Assembly: GCA_032718475.1 (NCBI GenBank) | Contig: JAUCBJ010001554.1 | Coordinates: forward strand, 1-20,512 | DNA length: 20,512 nucleotides | Origin: Nemertoderma westbladi | Taxonomy: Eukaryota > Xenacoelomorpha > Nemertodermatida > Nemertodermatidae | Direction: 5' to 3' | Shown: piece by piece, positions 16,094 through 20,512 of the stretch | How the letters are laid out: each line of letters begins with the position of its first letter | Position numbering within the stretch: position 1 is the stretch's first letter | Translations under genes and position numbers: made by a program | The notes under the pieces: model-generated | What the model was told of the DNA's origin: nothing | Database searches by the model: none | What the model saw: only the letters and a program-made list of their open reading frames with translations

Positions 16094-16974
16094 TCTTGTA
16101 GTTTTTGTCGCCGTTGTTGTTTTTTGAGTTCTAGAACTAAAATTGTTTTACCTCCATGAAAGACTATATGCTTTCCTTTATGGTCGCGAAGCGTTATACT
16201 AATTGTATCGAGCACTTTTTTATTTTTTAATTGTTTGTAATGTGTGTTTTTGAATTCCTGGTTGATGAATGAGTATGGTTCCCATTTCAAGGGGATTATC
16301 CGCAAAAGAGGCGCCATCGAATGTCCTACGTGAGAAGATTCAATCATATCTGTATATATAAACATTGTGTGTCTATCCCTCGTTATATCGCAAGGTTCGG
16401 GGAATTCAACCCCATCCATTTTGTTTGTGTCTTTACAGCCTAAGTTCAATAAATCATCATCTCCGTTGTAGTGTATTGCCCAAAGCGCCCCAAGACCCAT
16501 TAAATTATTTTTTAAACTCGATAACCCGAAAATATTTATTATATCTCCATAGAATTGGAAATAGCGACCTTTCTTACAATGTAGATGAATTTTTGATGTA
16601 TGTTTTTGGTAGTTAAACTTAACATCTTTGAAACCGTGGTGGGATATTGTGGGATTTTTCAAATAAACACTAATATGGTTTAAAATTGACTCAATAGAAG
16701 CATATAGCCCAAGATTAAAATCGATTTCTATAAGATTGTATGGAGCTATATGAAATTCCAAATCCTCATCATACATATATTCCCCAATTCTAATTCCGGA
16801 TCTTTGTTCAATATTTCTATAGGTCGACACATACTGTATTTCCTTTAGACCCACGACCCAATCTGTGCTGACGGGGATAGGTTTGGACAACTCAATCGTG
16901 AAATCGCTGGGAGTGTTATCGGGATATTTATCTAGACTGGCGTCGGAAGTCAACGTTAAATGTAAGTAATCCAT
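16090..16974 (-). CDS. Virus-like element protein, paralogue 1 (unknown function)
   Basis: A complete 294-residue ORF with ATG at 16972-16974, starting 14 bp after the integrase stop; its TGA overlaps the next ATG. N-terminal NTPSDFTIELSKPIPV and WVVGLKEIQYVSTYRN match its downstream paralogue. So do the C-terminal APLLRIIPL, THYKQL, ITLRDHKGK and FHGGKTILVLEL blocks. The middle differs and has a His/Cys/Lys-rich patch (HLHCKKGRYF). The family is recurrent next to this class of integrase in invertebrate genomes, to my recollection always as uncharacterised. The C-terminus is basic and Gln-rich (KKQQRRQKLQE). Tight packing between integrase and paralogue 2 suggests one transcript and coupled translation. 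Confidence 0.75.
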   Translation of the reverse strand: MDYLHLTLTSDASLDKYPDNTPSDFTIELSKPIPVSTDWVVGLKEIQYVSTYRNIEQRSGIRIGEYMYDEDLEFHIAPYNLIEIDFNLGLYASIESILNHISVYLKNPTISHHGFKDVKFNYQKHTSKIHLHCKKGRYFQFYGDIINIFGLSSLKNNLMGLGALWAIHYNGDDDLLNLGCKDTNKMDGVEFPEPCDITRDRHTMFIYTDMIESSHVGHSMAPLLRIIPLKWEPYSFINQEFKNTHYKQLKNKKVLDTISITLRDHKGKHIVFHGGKTILVLELKKQQRRQKLQE

Positions 16975-16988
16975 AATAATATAATTAA

Positions 16989-18107
16989 TTATTGTACGTG
17001 ATCAACCCACCGATGTGTCGCAAAACCAACAAATTTAACCAAATATTGCTTTTTGCCGCTTTTATTTACTTTTTCTTTAATTATTTTTTCAATTGGTAGG
17101 AATTTAAATGGTTCTATTACCTTTTGGATTTCATGTCGATAAAATGTCCCCTTTATAACGCGCCCATTCGAGTCCACAACTTCGTACATAGGGTACGGCT
17201 CTCGATCCAATTCTTCCAATCCTTTCTCTTCCAATCTCGATCCAATCCTTCTGTAAATTTCAAAAATTTCTACTGTATAATTAGGTGTATAACCTTTGTC
17301 AAATGGCTTTCTAGCTAAACTCAGCCGCACCTTATCACCAACCTTGAAATGAACTCGACGCTGCGCGCAGCGTTTTCTTTTATTGGGATGACCCACACTC
17401 CCATATAGTTTTAAAAATAGGTCAGTTTCATTCTTTTTATTGACAGAGTTTGGCGCCATACCAATGGTTCTATGTATTGAATTATTATATGCAACCAATA
17501 TTTTTGGCAATATACTCATCCATTCTCTATTCTGTCTCCTCGTGAAAATTCTGTACATGCGAGATTTGAGGGTGCGATTCAGCCTTTCACAGATACTAGC
17601 TTTAAATTGGCTAACTAATGTATAAAAATGAACATTATTGTTCTGTAAGAAATCTTTCACCAATTTATTAACAAACTCAGTTCCTTGATCAACCGCTAGC
17701 CGTTTAGGTTTCCTTTCTTCGAATATCGTGGCTAGGGCCCTTTTAATTTCGACCCCTGTTTTATGTTTTAGACCCAACGCCCATGCCTTCCGACTAAAAC
17801 AGTCAATACAAGTAAGTATATAACCGTAGCCATTATTCTCACCCCTAAAAGGTTGCATATCACACAAATCCGCTTGGTATAGATTGCCAATACCACCCGT
17901 GAAGATTTTTGATGTCGGGTAATGGCGCCTAGCCGGCGCGTGTAGGGAATACGTTCGTTGGGAGCTCAACCATTCCTTTGTGCGATTTCTCGTAACTTTA
18001 GCGGCTTTCGCTAGTTTGGTTACGCTCGCGAAACCGGCAGCATTTGAAACATCGTAATATATTCTTCCCAGTCGTTTGTTTGTTCGATTTTCTACGGTTC
18101 TCCCCAT
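16989..18107 (-). CDS. Retroviral-type DDE integrase with chromodomain (Maverick/Polinton type)
   Basis: A complete 372-residue ORF with ATG at 18105-18107. It inserts the linear element DNA into the host genome. The core has LYQADLCDM (Asp80), LAVDQGTEFVNK (Asp140) and FKASICERLNRTLK (Glu174), an intact DDE triad with 33 residues between the second Asp and the Glu. MYRIFTRR..REW and LVAYNNSIHRTIGMAP follow, then the C-terminal LARKPFDKGYTPNYTVEIFE block. These fit the family labelled transposon-derived protein F54H12.3 in worms. Residues about 330-372 (IIKEKVNKSGKKQYLVKFVG, then THRW) look like a chromodomain cut just after its Trp, which in related integrases targets insertion to marked chromatin. 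The ORF shows no lesion, so recent activity or selection is likely. Paired direct repeats lie 90-165 bp upstream. Confidence 0.9.
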   Translation of the reverse strand: MGRTVENRTNKRLGRIYYDVSNAAGFASVTKLAKAAKVTRNRTKEWLSSQRTYSLHAPARRHYPTSKIFTGGIGNLYQADLCDMQPFRGENNGYGYILTCIDCFSRKAWALGLKHKTGVEIKRALATIFEERKPKRLAVDQGTEFVNKLVKDFLQNNNVHFYTLVSQFKASICERLNRTLKSRMYRIFTRRQNREWMSILPKILVAYNNSIHRTIGMAPNSVNKKNETDLFLKLYGSVGHPNKRKRCAQRRVHFKVGDKVRLSLARKPFDKGYTPNYTVEIFEIYRRIGSRLEEKGLEELDREPYPMYEVVDSNGRVIKGTFYRHEIQKVIEPFKFLPIEKIIKEKVNKSGKKQYLVKFVGFATHRWVDHVQ

Positions 18108-18200
18108 CGGTTGTGTCGTGTCGCGGTAGAAAACACTTACAATGACACAGTTAATACTTAATATGAAACGTTCAAAAAAACATGCTACTATTTTAATGTT

Positions 18201-18272
18201 GTCCTACGTTTTGTTTCCGCACGTCGATTTATTGTAGTCCTACGTATTGTTTCCACGCATCGACGCGTTTTG
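18201..18272. promoter_or_regulatory. Two 36-bp direct repeats upstream of the integrase
   Basis: GTCCTACGTTTTGTTTCCGC (18201) and GTCCTACGTATTGTTTCCAC (18237) begin two units 36 bp apart, each ending in a CGTCGA or CATCGACG core. They lie 94-165 bp before the integrase ATG, in the 276-bp gap that must hold its promoter. A role as regulatory sites or protein-binding iterons is inferred from position only. Confidence 0.4.
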
Positions 18273-18383
18273 CGTTGGAGGGGGTCACACGGACCCTTTG
18301 CCGTTTCAACCAACCGCGACCAATTAATCGTTTTGGTATCCTTAATCGTTTTAATAACCCCAAAAATGTTGTTTGTCCTGGAA

Positions 18384-18689
18384 TTATTTCGGTGTTTTTC
18401 TTATTTTTTTTGTAGTCAGCAATTCAATCAAATGATCAATATTCGCTCCGGGTATAAGTTTATTTTCTATATAGAGTTTATTATTATCACTCCACGGTAC
18501 TCTGTCTCGCGAGAATCGCATCAAATAACTCAACAATAGTTTGGCTTTCTGGGATGAAATTGTCACACCATCTAGCGGTTGTATTATATTATTGCTTTTC
18601 TTATTATTATTATTATAAGTATCCGTTAATAAAGTAGAAACTAGATACAACTTCTTAAAATTTCCAAGGCTAATCTCGTTATTTTTCAT
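18384..18689 (-). CDS. Small virus-like element protein with IPGANI motif
   Basis: A 101-residue ORF with ATG at 18687-18689, preceded directly by TATATAACG. The C-terminal half reads VPWSDNNKLYIENKLIPGAN followed by IDHLIELLTTKKIRKTPK. This fits a recurrent block (W...G.L...GK.IPGSNI.DL......KK..P.G) that I recall in short basic proteins next to Polinton or adintovirus-like ATPases and integrases. The N-terminal half is Lys/Asn-rich with a LLSYLMRF helix-like stretch. Related proteins continue past the KK..P block with a Gly-Trp segment; here the frame stops at once after KTPK, so the C-terminus may be shortened. Function unknown; a virion or regulatory protein is possible. Confidence 0.6.
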   Translation of the reverse strand: MKNNEISLGNFKKLYLVSTLLTDTYNNNNKKSNNIIQPLDGVTISSQKAKLLLSYLMRFSRDRVPWSDNNKLYIENKLIPGANIDHLIELLTTKKIRKTPK

Positions 18690-18810
18690 CGTTATATATC
18701 ATTATTAATATATTAATACTATATACTAGAGTTCACGTTCATGGACCGATAATAACCTAATTTTGGTGAAAGTCTAAACAAGGTGTGAAAATGGTTTTCG
18801 CGCGGCGTCG

Positions 18811-19404
18811 CTACTGCGGTATAGACTGAGCCTCAGGGCGTTGGCGAGGTGTGTTAGAGTTCATGTTCGTGGGTTGATAAACAGTTTGCCCTAATGGGTT
18901 GAAAATATCACCCCTAACTCTTATACTATCATCCGTTTTTTGATGAAAGTCTAAGAGAAGGTGTGTGAATGGTTTTTGTGTGGCGTCACTATATGCTTGA
19001 ACAATAAAATTGCTATTTTTTGGGTACACTTGTCGCGCTATATAACTTATTTGACTTGCGTCGCGGGGATTTTTTGTGAAAATACAATATTGGGCATTTA
19101 GACTTCTAGTCCGTGTTTCCGCCCCTTTACTGAAGAAATTTTGTGTTATATAGATAATGAAACAGGAAGTATAATGGCAGGTTTTTGTGAAGATACCTGG
19201 GAATTCTGGTGGGGTGGCGCCATAAAAGAATAATACACGCTTCGGGGTTATATCAAAAACTAAATTTTTATTTTTTACAATTTTTGATACCAGCACTGTT
19301 TTTCCGGAAGAACTTGGACCCGCAATAATCATGGCCGAACCCATCTTGAAAGAGGCGTCGTATGATGTGATTGGTTCCTGCGATATTGTAGGCTCTCGGG
19401 ACAT
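18811..19404 (-). CDS. FtsK/A32-type packaging ATPase with internal deletion
   Basis: This 197-residue ORF (ATG at 19402-19404) starts 17 bp after the stop of the pX-like gene. It is a viral genome-packaging ATPase of the FtsK-HerA type, which drives DNA into capsids. Walker A is perfect (AGPSSSGKT, residues 29-36). The C-terminal part has IIYITQNFF (83-91, the usual sensor-like TQN block), RSLNAQYCIFTKNPRDASQI (about 100-118) and the FTHLLLDFHQ block. Between Walker A and TQN only about 45 residues remain. The expected stretch with the hydrophobic Walker B ...DD and the preceding helices is missing: GATPPEF runs directly into GIFTKTCHYTSCF. The frame is kept. An in-frame internal deletion that removes Walker B should abolish ATP hydrolysis, so this copy would depend on a helper or be inert. 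Confidence 0.8.
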   Translation of the reverse strand: MSREPTISQEPITSYDASFKMGSAMIIAGPSSSGKTVLVSKIVKNKNLVFDITPKRVLFFYGATPPEFPGIFTKTCHYTSCFIIYITQNFFSKGAETRTRSLNAQYCIFTKNPRDASQISYIARQVYPKNSNFIVQAYSDATQKPFTHLLLDFHQKTDDSIRVRGDIFNPLGQTVYQPTNMNSNTPRQRPEAQSIPQ

Positions 19405-19421
19405 TGTTGATAGGTAGCCAC

Positions 19422-19886
19422 TCAGTAGATGGGAAATCTAGAAACTTGACGGTTGACGCGTGTACCAGAGGTACTAGGTCTATACCCCCGGCGGGATTGG
19501 GCTAATTTTCTGCCTCTTACAGCCGTTATTATGGGTGATATTTTCTGATAAGCGTTAAGCCCACTCATTAAACCAGAGATTAGTAGATTTATAAATCCGC
19601 CCCTTTGCACCAATCGTTTACGATAAATTCGAATGGGATACTTGGCTGCTTTTGGCTTTTTAGCGATCTCGCGTATTGTTTTTTTATGGCGTTGTAACCT
19701 CACGATTGTTTGCTCAGGAATTTTTACGTTACCATTTAATACATTTAGAATAATATTAATTAGAAAACTTATAAGTTCGTCGGTTCCACCGACGCGTAAG
19801 AAGGTTTTTCTACGGTTAAGGGAGGCGTTAGATAAGAACTTTAAATCCCCGTCAAATTGTTTAATTAAAGCTTTGAGTGATTTCAT
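19422..19886 (-). CDS. Basic pX-like virion core protein
   Basis: A 154-residue, strongly basic ORF with ATG at 19884-19886. It has a helical N-terminal half (LKALIKQFDGDLKFLS, then IINIILNVLNGNVKI). The block RLQRHKKTIREIAKKP and the family hallmark KRLVQRGGFINLLISGLMSG follow, and it ends in an Arg-rich tail. I recognise this as the small protein found just before the ATPase in many adintovirus or Polinton-like elements, often described as resembling adenovirus pX (mu), which condenses DNA in the virion. The Gly-rich hydrophobic segment after LVQRGG may insert in membrane or pack in the core. Gene order with the ATPase immediately downstream supports the call. No lesion is visible. Confidence 0.65.
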   Translation of the reverse strand: MKSLKALIKQFDGDLKFLSNASLNRRKTFLRVGGTDELISFLINIILNVLNGNVKIPEQTIVRLQRHKKTIREIAKKPKAAKYPIRIYRKRLVQRGGFINLLISGLMSGLNAYQKISPIITAVRGRKLAQSRRGYRPSTSGTRVNRQVSRFPIY

Positions 19887-19901
19887 TACATATATTAATA
19901 A

Positions 19902-19912
19902 CTTATATAAAC
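19902..19912 (-). promoter_or_regulatory. TATA-like box before the pX-like gene
   Basis: GTTTATATAAG on the minus strand lies 16-26 bp before the ATG at 19886. It would leave almost no leader, as in some compact viral transcripts. AT-rich context makes chance likely. Confidence 0.25.
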
Positions 19913-19923
19913 GAGAACAATAA

Positions 19924-20512
19924 TTGTAAGTAATAAAACACCACCACCGTTATAAATAGTATCGATTATATGCGTGGGTGGGGTTTTTCACGCGATAAAA
20001 CCGAGCAATTATAGAAACCGGCACTCTTTAAAACCTAACATCAATAATTAATAAAATACATTATATAACGCGAACAATGATTTAATTTTGACATACTGAC
20101 TGACAGAAAGACCGACAAATAGAGAGATAGACTAGATTTATGTAAATATAAACCGACATCAGAAATGAAATTGACGCCCTCAACAACCTAAGACTACCGA
20201 TAAAACATGTTATATATAATGTGATAATGTGAATAATGTTAATATCCGCGTTTATTTAAAAACCTAACGAGATCCCACCGGACAAACCTAAAACTGGCAC
20301 CAGAAATGAAAAAATTAAATATTAAATATTTCTACCTAAATGACTATCTAAATTACCAATAAAATTCAAAAACTTTGGAAAAAATACTCTAAATATCCTG
20401 GGTCTTGCCATACACACAACATTTCGTGTGTAAAAAACGCAAAATGTTATGATATTAGAACTAGTTTTACCCCGACGATAAAAAAATTAATTAAAATGAA
20501 AAAATTAAGTGG
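19924..20512. other. AT-rich end region without a gene
   Basis: No coding region is seen. Loose repeats are present: CAGAAATGAAA at about 20160 and 20302, and (A/C)CGATAAAA or CCAATAAAA words at about 20200, 20357 and 20475. An ACACNNNNNNNNGTGT-type hairpin lies near 20412-20428. If the virus-like element continues to the right, this is a gene gap; if it ends here, it would contain the terminal repeat. The window edge prevents a decision. Confidence 0.4.

Larger units (their letters stand above)
15290..19923 (-). mobile_element. Maverick/Polinton-adintovirus-like endogenous viral element, incomplete
   Basis: Six minus-strand genes form a compact block in the order pX-like, ATPase, small IPGANI protein, integrase, and two paralogous proteins. 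Spacers are 17 bp, 121 bp, 276 bp, 14 bp and an overlap of 4 bp. Integrase plus packaging ATPase plus a pX-like protein is the signature of integrating adenovirus-related animal elements (Polintons and adintoviruses). DNA polymerase B, double-jelly-roll capsid protein, penton and adenain-type protease are not recognised in the window. No terminal inverted repeat could be delimited: the left side merges into the zinc-knuckle ORF and the right side into AT-rich sequence. The ATPase has an internal deletion, so this copy is unlikely to be autonomous. Confidence 0.75.

Noticed and set aside
20412-20440. Terminal inverted repeat of the virus-like element
   Set aside because: A GTGTGTAAAAAACGCAA word resembles one at about 1390, but on the same strand and far outside the element; no inverted partner near 15240 was found.
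1-20512. CRISPR array or bacterial-type repeat-spacer structure
   Set aside because: All tandem repeats are contiguous satellites without unique spacers of constant length.

Overview
The window looks like a piece of an animal nuclear genome, most likely an aquatic invertebrate. It is AT-rich, has candidate splice junctions, and is crowded with eukaryotic transposons: piggyBac, BEL/Pao, a reverse-transcriptase remnant and tRNA-derived SINEs. There are long AT satellites and no bacterial-style operons. The species cannot be named from sequence alone. No tRNA, rRNA or CRISPR array was seen.

Left part (1-3000): a frameshifted piggyBac transposase remnant on the minus strand, an inverted-repeat block, AT-rich filler with two weak exon candidates, a possible 316-bp terminal-inverted-repeat element, and a tRNA-derived SINE on the minus strand whose tail is present twice. 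From 3077 to 3577 lies a probable split gene encoding a protein with 30-residue repeats and a DUF4806-like segment.

Middle (3990-7550): a 1.35-kb higher-order satellite built from 9-, 10- and 11-bp words. Directly after it is a Cys-rich plus Gly/Ser/Thr-repeat ORF broken by one TGA. A gene-poor stretch follows, then two tandem repeats (75-bp and exact 68-bp periods).

Transposon nest (7480-10760): a three-zinc-knuckle protein (minus), a BEL/Pao integrase plus DUF5641 fragment with one in-frame TAA (plus), a BEL/Pao reverse-transcriptase fragment (minus) and the thumb-like end of another reverse transcriptase (minus). From 10760 to 12550 no gene is visible. At 12549-13126 (minus) is an APLF-like FHA domain followed, in another frame, by an acidic linker and a PBZ poly(ADP-ribose)-binding zinc finger. 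A structured repeat region, a second SINE and a second, diverged zinc-knuckle ORF follow.

Right part (15290-19900, minus strand): the most striking feature, a compact virus-like gene block of the Maverick/Polinton-adintovirus type. In transcription order it holds a pX-like basic protein, an FtsK/A32-type packaging ATPase that has lost its Walker B part, a small protein with an IPGANI motif, a DDE integrase with a chromodomain, and two tandem paralogous proteins of unknown function whose stop and start codons overlap as ATGA. DNA polymerase B, major capsid protein and protease are not in the window. They are either lost or beyond its right edge. Integrase, ATPase and basic protein would together serve integration and packaging. 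The two paralogues are the best candidates for an undescribed virion or accessory component.
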